From contig NZ_PZJU01000010.1 of the NCBI RefSeq assembly GCF_003206715.1, forward strand, positions 87,612-151,611: a stretch of DNA of 64,000 nucleotides, written 5' to 3'. The position numbers and the translations under genes are program-made. The notes under the pieces are model-generated. The model was not told the DNA's origin. It saw nothing but the letters and a program-made list of their open reading frames with translations, and searched no databases. Shown here in pieces: positions 45,499 through 54,651 of this stretch. This DNA is from Salinicola peritrichatus (GTDB lineage Bacteria; Pseudomonadota; Gammaproteobacteria; Pseudomonadales; Halomonadaceae). The stretch's first letter is position 1; the number at the start of each line of letters is the position of its first letter.

Positions 45499-46488
45499 AT
45501 GAAATCTCGCTCCTCCGTGCTCTTGCCAGCGGACTGGTTTTTGAAAGTCCGGTTGAAATTCCGCCATCTGCAGTTGTTCGTCGCGCTGGACGAGTGCCGC
45601 AATCTGCATCGCGCTGCCGAACGCCTCGGTATGAGCCAACCGGCCGCCTCCAAGTTGCTTGGCGATCTCGAAACGCTGCTGGGGGTTTCGCTGTTCGAGC
45701 GCCATTCGCGCGGGGTGACGCCCAACTGGTACGGGGAAAGCCTGATCCGTCACGCGCGCGGCATGCTGACGTCGTTGCATCAGGTCAGCGAGGAGATCAA
45801 TGCTCTGAACGAGGGCAACGCCGGCATGGCTTCGATCGGCACGGTACTGGCACCCGCCGTGACCCTGTTGGCCACGGCGGTCGAGCGGGTACATCGGGAC
45901 GCCCCGCACCTGAAGGTGAACATCGATGTCGACGTCAGCCGCAATCTGGTGCCACGGCTACGCGACGGTGAATTCGATTTCGCCATCGCGCGCATCCCCG
46001 GCGACATGCCGGCCGGCGATTTCGTATTCGAGGAGATCAGCGAAGAAGCACTGTGCTTCGTCTGTCGCGCCGACCACCCGCTGTCGAACTCGCCCGCCGC
46101 CCCGCTGGAGGCGTTGCAGGATTATCCATGGGTGCTGCAGCCGACCGGGTCGCTGATGCGCCAGCGGGTCGAGCATCTGTTTCTGCATTACGGGCTCGCG
46201 CCGCCGCAGCGAATCATCAACACCGCCGACATCTATATGACCCTGGCCATGGTCGGCAAGTCCGACGCCATCACCGTCACCTCCCGCGAAGTCGCCGAAC
46301 TGCTCTGCTCCCCGTCGCGCTTCGCGATCCTGCCATCGCCGGAGACCTTGAGCGTGCAGCCGTTCGGCCTGATCAGCCTGCGCGAACGGCGCATGTCCCC
46401 GGGCGCAGCGAAAGTGATGACCACCTTGCATCAGATGATTCGTGAACGACGCATGCATGCCGACCTGTCGAAGAGCGGCGATGGTTAA
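45499..46488 (+). CDS. LysR-family regulator, likely of the sugar-acid genes
   Basis: A 329-residue LysR-type regulator. The N-terminal helix-turn-helix is at about residues 22-80 (LQLFVALDECRNLHRAAERLGMSQPAASKLLGDLE), followed by a periplasmic-binding-like effector domain. The N-terminus resembles GbpR-type regulators of sugar uptake. Divergent from the aldose epimerase gene. The ATG at 45499 is the first in a sensible context. Targets are inferred from position. Confidence 0.85.
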   Translation: MKSRSSVLLPADWFLKVRLKFRHLQLFVALDECRNLHRAAERLGMSQPAASKLLGDLETLLGVSLFERHSRGVTPNWYGESLIRHARGMLTSLHQVSEEINALNEGNAGMASIGTVLAPAVTLLATAVERVHRDAPHLKVNIDVDVSRNLVPRLRDGEFDFAIARIPGDMPAGDFVFEEISEEALCFVCRADHPLSNSPAAPLEALQDYPWVLQPTGSLMRQRVEHLFLHYGLAPPQRIINTADIYMTLAMVGKSDAITVTSREVAELLCSPSRFAILPSPETLSVQPFGLISLRERRMSPGAAKVMTTLHQMIRERRMHADLSKSGDG

Positions 46489-46554
46489 CGGCAGCCCCAA
46501 GCGACGTTGTATCGTGCAAATACCGCATGGCCGGGGCTAGCGCTTGTCGCGTTA

Positions 46555-46604
46555 GCCGGCTTTTACAACCTATCCCGAAGCCGGCTTTTACAGCCTATCC
46601 CGAA
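46555..46604. repeat. 25-bp tandem duplication at the end of the oxidase gene
   Basis: Two copies of GCCGGCTTTTACARCCTATCCCGAA lie head to tail (46555-46579 and 46580-46604), differing by one base. The second copy covers the oxidase stop codon and its last six codons, so the first copy is a duplicate of the gene's end just downstream. Confidence 0.9.
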
Positions 46605-47868
46605 GCCGATAGAAGGTTGTCGCCAGCGCCAGCAGCGGCACCCGCCAGCGCTCGCCTCCCGGAAAGCGCCGGTGATCGATCGCCGCGAAGCAATCGAAAC
46701 GCTCGGCCTGGCCGCCGATCGCTTCGGCGAGAATCCGCCCGGCCAGGCCGGCCAGCGACATGCCGTGTCCGGAGTAGCCCTGGGCATAATAGAGATTGCC
46801 GCCGAGCCGGCCAAAATCCGGTGCACGGTTGAGCGTGATACCGACGTCACCGCCCCAGCGATAGTCGATCCTTACGCCACGCAAGAGCGGGAACAGTGTC
46901 TGCATCTTCTGCCGCATGCGGCGATCCAGGCCGCGCGGCTCGCGACCGGTGTAGCTCACTTCCCCGCCGTAGAGCAGACGACGGTCGGCGGAGAGCCGGT
47001 AGTAGTCGAGCACGAAATTGGCGTCGGAGACCGCTGGATTGCTGGGCAGAATGGCGTTCGCCACCTCTTCGTCCAGGGGCTCGGTCGCGACGATGTAATT
47101 GGCGGCTTTCATGACGCGACCGTTCAATGCCGGAATCAGGTTGTCGAGATAGGCATTGCATGCCACCACCACGAAGTCGCAGCGCACCGAGCCGTTGGGC
47201 GTGATCACGCGAGCCTTGTCGCCCTGCTCGACCCGCAGTGCCGGCGTCTGCGTGTGAATGAAGGCCCCCGCCATTTGCGCGGCACGCGCCAGTCCCAAGG
47301 TGTAATTGAGTGGGTGCAGATGGCCGCCCTCGGCATCGTAAAGGCCCCCCAGATACTGCTCGGTGCGGACATGGGCCTGTAGCTCCTCGCGATCCAGCCA
47401 CTGCTCGCCGTGATAACCGAAGGTTTCCGCCATGTAGTCGGCGTGTGCCCGCATGGCCTTGACGTGGCGCGGCTTGACCGCAGTGTGCACGTAGCCCCAA
47501 CGCAGATCGCAGGGGATGGCGTGGCGCTGGATCAACTGCTCCGTGAGTCGGACCGACTCACGACTCATCTCCCATAACCGCTTGGCATCCTGGCGCCCCA
47601 CCGCCTTCTCGATCACCTCCATCTCGGTGCCGAAGCCCGGCAGTATCTGCCCTCCGCTGCGGCCCGACGCGCCATGGGCGAGATCAAGGGCTTCGAGCAA
47701 CACGACGCGGTAGCCATGCTCGGCCAGATGAAGTGCCGTGGAGCAGCCGGTCACGCCGCCGCCGATGACACAGACATCCGCCACGTGGTCACCCGCCAGG
47801 GGCGGTGACGGTTCGAAATCGACGAGACGACTGGCGAGATAGTAGGAGTTGGGAACCTGTGGTGACAT
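46588..47868 (-). CDS. puuB: FAD-dependent oxidoreductase, gamma-glutamylputrescine oxidase-like
   Basis: A 426-residue DAO-family flavoprotein. The FAD-binding motif VCVIGGGVTGCSTALHLAEHGYRVVLLEA is at residues 32-60, then ASGRSGGQILPGFG as in PuuB, and YAQGYSGHGMSLAGLAGR near the C-terminus. It probably oxidises a gamma-glutamylated polyamine or related secondary amine in putrescine breakdown. No puuA, puuC or puuD gene is beside it. The ATG is at 47868. Its 3' end carries a 25-bp tandem duplication. Confidence 0.85.
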   Translation of the reverse strand: MSPQVPNSYYLASRLVDFEPSPPLAGDHVADVCVIGGGVTGCSTALHLAEHGYRVVLLEALDLAHGASGRSGGQILPGFGTEMEVIEKAVGRQDAKRLWEMSRESVRLTEQLIQRHAIPCDLRWGYVHTAVKPRHVKAMRAHADYMAETFGYHGEQWLDREELQAHVRTEQYLGGLYDAEGGHLHPLNYTLGLARAAQMAGAFIHTQTPALRVEQGDKARVITPNGSVRCDFVVVACNAYLDNLIPALNGRVMKAANYIVATEPLDEEVANAILPSNPAVSDANFVLDYYRLSADRRLLYGGEVSYTGREPRGLDRRMRQKMQTLFPLLRGVRIDYRWGGDVGITLNRAPDFGRLGGNLYYAQGYSGHGMSLAGLAGRILAEAIGGQAERFDCFAAIDHRRFPGGERWRVPLLALATTFYRLRDRL

Positions 47869-47897
47869 GGAAAACCTAAGGTCTGCTTAAAACGTTG

Positions 47898-47910
47898 GTA
47901 ACATTGTTAC
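47898..47910. promoter_or_regulatory. GTAACA-T-TGTTAC palindrome upstream of the oxidase gene
   Basis: A perfect six-base inverted repeat with a one-base centre, 30 bases upstream of the puuB-like start and in the spacer to the divergent InaA-type gene. Could be an operator; no regulator is assigned. Confidence 0.35.
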
Positions 47911-48009
47911 TACCATCATCCTGCTGACGGCTTACTCAGGAGGATGAATATCGGATGTTTTTCCACGGCAAATCGTGGACCGCTTCAACGATCTACCAGG
48001 ACTTTCGTC

Positions 48010-48771
48010 GTGCAACGCTTCATGTCTCACCGCTACCAGGCCTTCTTCGAACACCACGACCTGACCGATTTCGATGCATTCTGGTCATTATCCTTGACGC
48101 CCGTCGATGTTCCAAACCTGGAGCGAGGCGGCCATTCCGAGGTCGCCAGGATCACCCTCGAAGCCACAGGAAGAACGCCCCGCACCTTCTTCGTCAAGCG
48201 CCAGACCAACCATATCGGGCGCAGCCTGCAACGCCCTTTCGGCGAACCGACCTTCGCCCGCGAGGCACGCAACATAGAGACCTTTCAGCGCCTGGGCATT
48301 CCCGCTCTGGAGAGTGCCTATTACGAAGAACGCAAGCGCTCCGGCCAGTGGCAAGCGATCCTGGTCACGCCGGCTCTGGAGGGTTACACCGACATGGTCG
48401 AACGCCATGCCCAGTGGCACGCGACTGACGAAGCCACCCGAAAAGCCACCGTCGAAGCCTGCGCCGGCTTGCTGCGCCAATTGCATGAACGGCGCTGGCG
48501 CCACGGCAGCTTGTATGCGAAGCATGTCTTCCTGCGCTCCGACGATACCGCGCCTGGCGGATTCGACGCCAGATTCATCGATCTCGAGAAGTCGCGTCCG
48601 CTGATCAACGCCCGCCGTGAAAAGCGCCGTGACCTGGCGATCTTCGCCCGCCGCCTGACGGCCTGGCGGCCCGACGAATGGCAACGCTTCCTGAGCCACT
48701 ATCTGAACCGGCCGGCTCACAGCCTAACCGTTCGAAATCTTCAACAGGCTTTACATCTTGCCGGTGATTGA
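48010..48771 (+). CDS. InaA/lipopolysaccharide-kinase-like family protein
   Basis: About 253 residues of the InaA/Kdo-kinase-like fold. FFVKRQTNHIGRSLQRPFGEPTFAREA contains the ATP-binding Lys and the typical ARE helix. HGSLYAKHVFL is the catalytic loop (Ser where many kinases have Asp) and FIDLEKSR carries the metal Asp. The GTG at 48010 has AGGA eight bases upstream. The ATG at 48022 is also possible, while the ATG at 47944 directly abuts AGGAGG. The true role is unknown; relatives are stress- or envelope-linked. Confidence 0.7.
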   Translation: MQRFMSHRYQAFFEHHDLTDFDAFWSLSLTPVDVPNLERGGHSEVARITLEATGRTPRTFFVKRQTNHIGRSLQRPFGEPTFAREARNIETFQRLGIPALESAYYEERKRSGQWQAILVTPALEGYTDMVERHAQWHATDEATRKATVEACAGLLRQLHERRWRHGSLYAKHVFLRSDDTAPGGFDARFIDLEKSRPLINARREKRRDLAIFARRLTAWRPDEWQRFLSHYLNRPAHSLTVRNLQQALHLAGD

Positions 48772-48904
48772 TACGCGCTTACGTATCGAACACCAAACGT
48801 GAACGTCAGTAGAGCAAGATTTGTGTGACGCGATGTCCGTCGCATGCTGAATCGTTTAGAGGATGTTTACGAAATAGGCGAGACATCACTTCGCGAGGCC
48901 AGAT

Positions 48905-50266
48905 ATGTCCGACACCAACGTTCACCCATCCCACTCAACCGCCGCCGAAGCGACAAGCGCGCTACATCCATCGACACACTATTGGATGCCGTTCACCGCG
49001 AATCGCGATTTCCATGCCCATCCCCGCCTGGTCGCCGGTGCCGAGGGGCGCTACTTGGTGACGCCAGGCGGCCGTCGGCTGTTCGACTCGCTCTCGGGAC
49101 TGTGGACCTGCGGTGCCGGTCACAACCGTGCCGAGATTCAAAAAGCGGTATCGCGGCAACTGGGTACGCTGGACTACGCGCCGGGCTTCCAGGTCGGCCA
49201 TCCACTGGCCTTCCGCCTGGCCGAAAAGGTTGCCGCGTTGATGCCGTCGGGCCTCGATCACGTCTTTTTTACCAACTCCGGCTCAGAAGCGGCCGACACT
49301 TCGCTGAAGATGGCCAAGGCCTACTGGCGTCTCAAGGGGCACCCGGAAAAGACGCGCCTGATCGGCCGTGCCAAGGGCTATCACGGTGTCAACGTCGGTG
49401 GCACCAGCCTCGGCGGCATCGGCGGTAACCGCAAGCACTACGGCCAGTTGCTCGAGGCGTCGCACCTGCCGCACACGCTCCAGCCTCAACTTGCCTTCAC
49501 CCGTGGCCAGGCGGCTCAAGGCCAGGAACTGGCCGATGCGCTGCTCGACCAGATCGCACTGCACGACGCTTCCACCATCGCCGCCGTGATCGTCGAGCCG
49601 ATGTCGGGATCGGCCGGCGTCGTCGTACCGCCGCAAGGCTATCTGCAGCGCCTGCGGGAAATCTGCGACGCCCACGACATCCTGCTGATCTTCGACGAGG
49701 TGATCACCGCCTTCGGCCGCAGCGGCGCCAATACGGCAGCCGAGGCTTTCGGCGTAACGCCGGACATCCTCAACGTGGCCAAGCAATTGACCAATGGCGC
49801 GGTACCGATGGGCGCGGTAATCGCCTCGCGGGAAATCTACGATACCTTCATGCACGCCGCCGGCGCCGAGCATGCGATCGAATTTGCCCACGGCTATACC
49901 TACAGCGCACATCCCGTAGCCTGCGCCGCCGGCGTGGCGGCGCTCGATCTGTTGGAGCGCGAGGATTTTCCCGCCCAGGTCCGTGATATCGCACCGGTGT
50001 TCGAGGACAAGCTGCATGGGCTGCGCGGACACGCGCATATTCTGGATATCCGCAATTACGGCCTTGCCGGCGCGATCCAGTTGGCTCCACGAGCCCAGGA
50101 TCCGACGATCCGCCCCCGCGATGCGGCTCTGGCACTGTGGGAAGCGGGTTTCTATGTGCGCTACGGCGGCGATACGCTGCAGTTCGGTCCGCCATTCGCC
50201 ACCACCGAGGACGAGCTCGAGCGCCTGTTCGATGCCGTGGGCACGGCACTCGACGCTATCGACTAG
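48905..50266 (+). CDS. Beta-alanine/omega-amino acid:pyruvate transaminase
   Basis: A 453-residue class III PLP aminotransferase. The HYWMPFTANRDFHAHPR start, FTNSGSEAADTSLKMAKAYW, the cofactor-binding LLIFDEVITAFGRSG and the Schiff-base Lys in NVAKQLTNGAVPMG mark the beta-alanine:pyruvate group. It would transfer the amino group of beta-alanine or another omega-amine to pyruvate. The puuB-like oxidase nearby suggests polyamine or beta-alanine catabolism. Its 3' end overlaps a convergent LysR gene by 11 bases. Confidence 0.9.
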   Translation: MSDTNVHPSHSTAAEATSALHPSTHYWMPFTANRDFHAHPRLVAGAEGRYLVTPGGRRLFDSLSGLWTCGAGHNRAEIQKAVSRQLGTLDYAPGFQVGHPLAFRLAEKVAALMPSGLDHVFFTNSGSEAADTSLKMAKAYWRLKGHPEKTRLIGRAKGYHGVNVGGTSLGGIGGNRKHYGQLLEASHLPHTLQPQLAFTRGQAAQGQELADALLDQIALHDASTIAAVIVEPMSGSAGVVVPPQGYLQRLREICDAHDILLIFDEVITAFGRSGANTAAEAFGVTPDILNVAKQLTNGAVPMGAVIASREIYDTFMHAAGAEHAIEFAHGYTYSAHPVACAAGVAALDLLEREDFPAQVRDIAPVFEDKLHGLRGHAHILDIRNYGLAGAIQLAPRAQDPTIRPRDAALALWEAGFYVRYGGDTLQFGPPFATTEDELERLFDAVGTALDAID

Positions 50267-51167
50267 GCGCCTCGGCGGTCGCCAGCACATCCAGGAACGT
50301 ATCCAGGACCCGATCGGGGCGGCGTTCACGCCGGACGATGATCACGAAAGGCGTGTCGAACTGACAGTGTTCGTCGCCGATCGCCCGTAGCCGGCCGCCA
50401 GCCACCCAGGGCGCCGCCAGATGCTCGGGCAGATAACCGATATAGCGTCCCGTCAACACCAGAAACGCCGCGCCTTCGCGATCGGAGGCGGTCGCCGCCG
50501 GAATCAATCGGTCGTGGCACGCCCGCGCGGCCTCCCCGATCGGGTAACCGGGAACCACCGCGTCGACCTGACGCCAGTCGATCCCGCTCCCGGCATCGAA
50601 CAGGGGATGCGTATCGGCACAGTAAAGTCGAGAGCGTTCGTCGTACAGCGGGCGGGTATCCAGATTGGCGAGGCGGTGAACGCGGGGCACCACACCGACG
50701 TGCAGCCGTCCATCGAGCACGCCCTGAGCGATGACGTCCGGCGGGTCCATGTGGATATGGATTCGCACCTCGTCGCCCCGATCCTTGAGTGCGGCGAGGG
50801 CATGGGTGATGCGCATCTCGGGGAAGGTGACCAGGTTGTCGGTGATGCCGATGTTGAGTTCGCCGCGCAGCGTTCTATGCAGCGTGGTGACGTCGTTGCG
50901 AAACGTCTCCAGCGAGGCCAGCAACGTTTGCGCGGCGTGGTAGACCTGGCGTCCTTCCTCGGTCAGCGCGAAACCGCCTCGACCGCGCTGGCACAGGCAC
51001 AGCCCGAGGCGGGTCTCGAGATCGTTCATGTGCAGGCTGATGGCCGAGCGGCTGATGCCCAGCTCCGGTTCCGCCGCGGTGAAGCCGCCGCACTCGACCA
51101 CCGCCTTGAACACCCGGATCAGACGGATGTCGAAATCGCCGATGCGGCCCAGCGCCTTGTCAGCCAT
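50256..51167 (-). CDS. LysR-family transcriptional regulator
   Basis: A 303-residue LysR-type protein. The helix-turn-helix is at about residues 16-70 (KAVVECGGFTAAEPELGISRSAISLHMNDLETRLG), followed by a substrate-binding-like domain with GELNIGITDN. GGAGAAGACG precedes the ATG. It lies 12 bases after moeB on the same strand and overlaps the convergent aminotransferase by 11 bases. It may control the aminotransferase, which is inference. Confidence 0.88.
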   Translation of the reverse strand: MADKALGRIGDFDIRLIRVFKAVVECGGFTAAEPELGISRSAISLHMNDLETRLGLCLCQRGRGGFALTEEGRQVYHAAQTLLASLETFRNDVTTLHRTLRGELNIGITDNLVTFPEMRITHALAALKDRGDEVRIHIHMDPPDVIAQGVLDGRLHVGVVPRVHRLANLDTRPLYDERSRLYCADTHPLFDAGSGIDWRQVDAVVPGYPIGEAARACHDRLIPAATASDREGAAFLVLTGRYIGYLPEHLAAPWVAGGRLRAIGDEHCQFDTPFVIIVRRERRPDRVLDTFLDVLATAEAPSR

Positions 51168-51179
51168 CGTCTTCTCCGA

Positions 51180-51926
51180 TCACCGTCCGCGGCAGACGGG
51201 GCACTCGGGATCACGCGACAGGTCGAACCGACGCCACTCGCCGGCAAGGGCATCGAAGGTCGACAGCCCCCGGTGCACTCGCCCGGCGCCGCTGATCAGC
51301 TTCAACGCCTCCAGCGCCTGAAAGCTGCCGATGATGCCAACCAGCGGCGATACCACTCCACTCTCGGCGCAGCTCAACGCCTCGTCGTCGCCCTGCTCAC
51401 CATAGAGGCAGGCATAACACGGGGCCTCCGCCCGACGGCGATCGAACACCGCCAATTGTCCGGAAAAGCGGATCGCCGCGCCGCTGACCAGCGGCGTCCG
51501 GGTTTCGACACAGGCCCGATTGATGGCAAAGCGGCTGGTGAAGCGGTCGGTGCAGTCGAGCACCACATCGGCGGCCTCGACCGCCGCCGTCAACGCCGCG
51601 CCTTCCAGGCGTGAATCGATCGGCCAAGCGTCGCAGGTCGCATTCATGCGCCGTGCCGCCTCGGCGGCCGAGCGTGCCTTGGACTGGCCCAGGGAGGCTT
51701 CGCAATGGGCGATCTGGCGCTGCAGATTGGAGAGTTCGACGATATCGTCGTCGGCAATGCTCAACCGCCCCACGCCGGCACCGGCCAGGTAGAGCGCCGC
51801 CGGCGAACCGAGCCCGCCGGCACCGATGATCAGCACATGCGACGCAAGCAGCCGCTGCTGGCCGTCGATGTCGATCTCCTCAAGCATGATATGGCGGCTA
51901 TACCGCAGTAGCGCTTCGTCGTTCAT
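51180..51926 (-). CDS. moeB: Molybdopterin-synthase adenylyltransferase (MoeB/HesA/ThiF family)
   Basis: A 248-residue E1-like enzyme that adenylates the C-terminal Gly-Gly of MoaD. The nucleotide motif IIGAGGLGSPAALYLAGAGVG is at about residue 33, with DDDIVELSNLQRQIAH and DCTDRFTSRFAINRAC. The zinc cysteines lie in CYACLYG and the C-terminal CPVC. At its place in the hemA-prfA-prmC row this gene is moeB in Pseudomonas. Its substrate here would be the MoaD tail of the MoaC-MoaD fusion. A ThiF role cannot be excluded. Confidence 0.9.
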   Translation of the reverse strand: MNDEALLRYSRHIMLEEIDIDGQQRLLASHVLIIGAGGLGSPAALYLAGAGVGRLSIADDDIVELSNLQRQIAHCEASLGQSKARSAAEAARRMNATCDAWPIDSRLEGAALTAAVEAADVVLDCTDRFTSRFAINRACVETRTPLVSGAAIRFSGQLAVFDRRRAEAPCYACLYGEQGDDEALSCAESGVVSPLVGIIGSFQALEALKLISGAGRVHRGLSTFDALAGEWRRFDLSRDPECPVCRGR

Positions 51927-51962
51927 GCAGCTTCTCGAATGATGGCGATACCGCCGGACGGA

Positions 51963-52463
51963 TTATCCGTCCTCCAATCGGTCGAGGTCGGGAATCGGCA
52001 ACGCGAGTTCCTCCTTGACCTCTTCCATGACCACGTAGCTCTTCGATTCCTTCACTCCCGGCAGGGTCAGCACCACGTCGCCGAGCAGCTGGCGATAGGC
52101 GGACATCTCCGGAATGCGGCATTTGAGAATGTAATCGAACTGCCCGGAGACCAGATGGCACTCCTGGATCTGCGGCAGCTTGGCCACCGCCTTGCGAAAT
52201 TCGTCGAACACCGCCGGCGACTGGGTATTGAGGCTGATTTCGACGAACACCAGCAAGTTGGCGCGCACCGCCCGGGGATCGAGAACCGCCTTGTAACCTC
52301 GGATGATACCGGAGCGCTCAAGGCGCTTGACACGCTCCAGGCACGGCGTGGTGGAGAGCCCGACCTGGGCCGCGAGATCGACGTAGGAGATGCGCGCGTT
52401 GTCCTGCAGGCAGCGCAGAATGTTGAGGTCGATTCGATCGAGTGATCGCGATTTGGCTTTCAT
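51963..52463 (-). CDS. lrp: Lrp/AsnC-family regulator
   Basis: A 166-residue protein with an N-terminal helix-turn-helix (LDRIDLNILRCLQDNARISYVDLAAQVGLSTTPCLERVKRLE) and an effector-binding RAM domain (LVFVEISL..., GQFDYILKCRIPEMSAYRQLL), like leucine-responsive regulators. It sits between prmC and moeB on the same strand, 36 bases before moeB. I know of no such gene at this place in Pseudomonas, so it is probably a lineage-specific insertion. The global role (Lrp versus a local AsnC) is not settled by sequence alone. Confidence 0.9.
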   Translation of the reverse strand: MKAKSRSLDRIDLNILRCLQDNARISYVDLAAQVGLSTTPCLERVKRLERSGIIRGYKAVLDPRAVRANLLVFVEISLNTQSPAVFDEFRKAVAKLPQIQECHLVSGQFDYILKCRIPEMSAYRQLLGDVVLTLPGVKESKSYVVMEEVKEELALPIPDLDRLEDG

Positions 52464-52652
52464 TGCTGTAGTTATTCCAAGCCGTGAAAAGTTCCCATGG
52501 ATGACGACCGGCGATACGGGGCTACGATAGACGATGATACGCTCCGACGCCGGTCACTCGACCCGCCGCGGCGGGGGATCATTACTATCACAGAGGCATG
52601 ACCTATCACTAGCCGAGCGGAAGTCCCAACTTCAACGCTCAGGCAACGAAAC

Positions 52653-53504
52653 TCACCCTGCCGATCCGTCGCCGTCCTCCCAGGCACCGCCGCTGACTCG
52701 CTCGAGCCCCGCCAGATCGCGATGAGAAATGACTTGCCGATAGCCGGTGCGCGCCAGGCGTTGACGCACCGCCGGGCCCTGTTCGAAACCGTGCTCCAGC
52801 CACAGCCAACCGTCCCGCGTCAGGTGATGCGGCGCCATTCGAATCAACCAGTTCAACGCGGCCATCCCGGCGTCCGCAGCCACCAGCGCGCTTCTCGGCT
52901 CGAAACGCACATCGTCCCGAGCCAGATGAGGATCATCCTCGGCGATATAGGGCGGGTTGGAAACGATGATGTCGAAGCGCCGGCCGGTCAGCGCCGCGAA
53001 CCAGTCGCTCTCGATGAAGGTGGCGTTGGCGATGGCGAGTCGCTCGGCATTGCCAGTCGCCAGGCGGACCGCCGATGCCGCGAGATCGGTTCCGACGACC
53101 TGCCAATCGGGGCGCTCGCTGGCGAAGGCCAGGGCCACGGCGCCGGTACCGGTGCCGAGATCGAGCAGCCTGCCCTTTTCGGCCGTCGCGACACCGAGCG
53201 CGGCTTCGACCAGCCGCTCGGTGTCCGGTCGCGGGATCAGCGTAGCCGGCGAAGTCTCCAGCTCGAGCCCCCAGAATTCTCGGCGCCCGGTGAGATAGGC
53301 GACGGGTTCGCCTTCGACGCGACGGGCAACCAGCGCCATGAAGCGCTCGGCCTGCTCGGCCGCCAGCTCACGATCCCCCCAGGTATACAACCAGGTGCGA
53401 TCCACCCGACACACATGCGCCAGCAGGACTTCGGCATCGAGGCGCGGCGTCGACGACGACGCCAGTCGTGCGGCTGCCTCGCGCAGGGCATCGTCGATGG
53501 TCAT
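52653..53504 (-). CDS. prmC: Release factor N5-glutamine methyltransferase
   Basis: Methylates the Gln of the GGQ motif in release factors 1 and 2. It has 283 residues. The SAM-binding motif LLDLGTGTGAVALAFA and the active-site NPPY (IVSNPPYIAEDDPHL) are intact. The start at 53504 (MTIDDALREAAARL) matches the family; an ATG at 53537 would add 11 residues. Directly downstream of its substrate gene prfA, as in most gammaproteobacteria. Confidence 0.96.
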   Translation of the reverse strand: MTIDDALREAAARLASSSTPRLDAEVLLAHVCRVDRTWLYTWGDRELAAEQAERFMALVARRVEGEPVAYLTGRREFWGLELETSPATLIPRPDTERLVEAALGVATAEKGRLLDLGTGTGAVALAFASERPDWQVVGTDLAASAVRLATGNAERLAIANATFIESDWFAALTGRRFDIIVSNPPYIAEDDPHLARDDVRFEPRSALVAADAGMAALNWLIRMAPHHLTRDGWLWLEHGFEQGPAVRQRLARTGYRQVISHRDLAGLERVSGGAWEDGDGSAG

Positions 53505-53546
53505 TCCCCGCCCTTCACGCTTCGCCCCGCTCGCCATTCATCCGGC

Positions 53547-54635
53547 TCATTCTTCGCCCTGCAACGCCGCCAACTGGTCGGCCTGATACTCGTTGATCAG
53601 CGGCCCGATCACTTCGTCGAGATCGCCGGCGATCACCTCGCCGAGCTTATACAGCGTCAGGTTGATGCGGTGATCGGTCAGCCGGCCCTGGGGGAAATTG
53701 TAGGTCCGAATGCGCTCGCTGCGATCGCCGGAGCCGACCAGCGAACGGCGGGTATCGGCCTGTTGCTGCCGTTGGGAATCCACCGCCGCCTGCTTGAGCC
53801 GTGCCGCCAGCAGTGACATCGCCTTGGCGCGGTTCTTGTGCTGGCTGCGCTCTTCCTGGCACTCCACCACCAACCCGCTCGGCAGGTGGGTGATGCGGAT
53901 CGCCGAGTCGGTGGTGTTGACGTGTTGACCGCCGGCGCCGCTGGAACGGAAGGTATCCACGCGCAGGTCGTTGGGGTTGATGTCGACGTCACCGACCGCG
54001 TCGGCTTCGGGCATCACCGCCACGGTGCAGGCGGAGGTATGGATACGGCCCTGGGATTCGGTCGCCGGCACCCGCTGCACGCGGTGAGCGCCGGATTCGA
54101 ACTTGAGCGCGGCATAGACGTTGTCGCCCTTGACCCGCGCAATGATCTCCTTGTAGCCGCCCTGCTCGCCGTGACTGGCGCTGACCACCTCGACGCCCCA
54201 GCCACGCTTCTCGGCATAACGCGAATACATGCGGAACAGGTCGCCGGCGAACAGCGCGGCTTCGTCGCCGCCGGTACCGGCGCGTATTTCGAGGAAGACA
54301 TTGCTGTCGTCGTCCGGGTCCTTGGGCACCAGCAGGCGCTTGACCGTCTCGTCGAGCTCTTCGAGATGGGCGCGAGCGGCTCGCCACTCCTCCTCGGCCA
54401 GCTCGCGCATCTCGGGATCGCTGTCCTGGCGCATCTGCTCCGCCGCCTCGATGTCGCTTTCGGTACGCCGGTAGGCGAGCCAGGCCTCGACCAGCGGTTC
54501 GAGTTCGGCGTATTCGCGGGAATAGTCGCGGAAACGGGGTTGATCGGCGATCACTTCGGGCTCGGAAAGCAGTGCCGACAGTTCCTCGAAGCGATCCTGG
54601 AAGGCGTCGAGTCGTTCGCGCAAGGACGCTTTCAT
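53547..54635 (-). CDS. prfA: Peptide chain release factor 1
   Basis: Recognises UAA and UAG stop codons. It has 362 residues. The codon-reading tripeptide PAT (VPATESQG) and the peptidyl-hydrolysis motif GGQ ([10 protein letters not shown]) are intact. The ATG at 54635 lies 16 bases after hemA. Overlap and spacing fit a hemA-prfA-prmC operon. A short direct repeat of AGTCCTGTGT lies at the hemA/prfA junction. Confidence 0.98.
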   Translation of the reverse strand: MKASLRERLDAFQDRFEELSALLSEPEVIADQPRFRDYSREYAELEPLVEAWLAYRRTESDIEAAEQMRQDSDPEMRELAEEEWRAARAHLEELDETVKRLLVPKDPDDDSNVFLEIRAGTGGDEAALFAGDLFRMYSRYAEKRGWGVEVVSASHGEQGGYKEIIARVKGDNVYAALKFESGAHRVQRVPATESQGRIHTSACTVAVMPEADAVGDVDINPNDLRVDTFRSSGAGGQHVNTTDSAIRITHLPSGLVVECQEERSQHKNRAKAMSLLAARLKQAAVDSQRQQQADTRRSLVGSGDRSERIRTYNFPQGRLTDHRINLTLYKLGEVIAGDLDEVIGPLINEYQADQLAALQGEE

Positions 54636-54651
54636 GCCCAGTCCTGTGTTT

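Noticed and set aside
47955..48428. 157-residue plus-strand frame beginning 11 bases after AGGAGG
   Set aside because: It overlaps the InaA-type gene in another frame, and its translation looks like a shifted, arginine-rich shadow. A leader peptide at 47944-48010 cannot be excluded but is unsupported.
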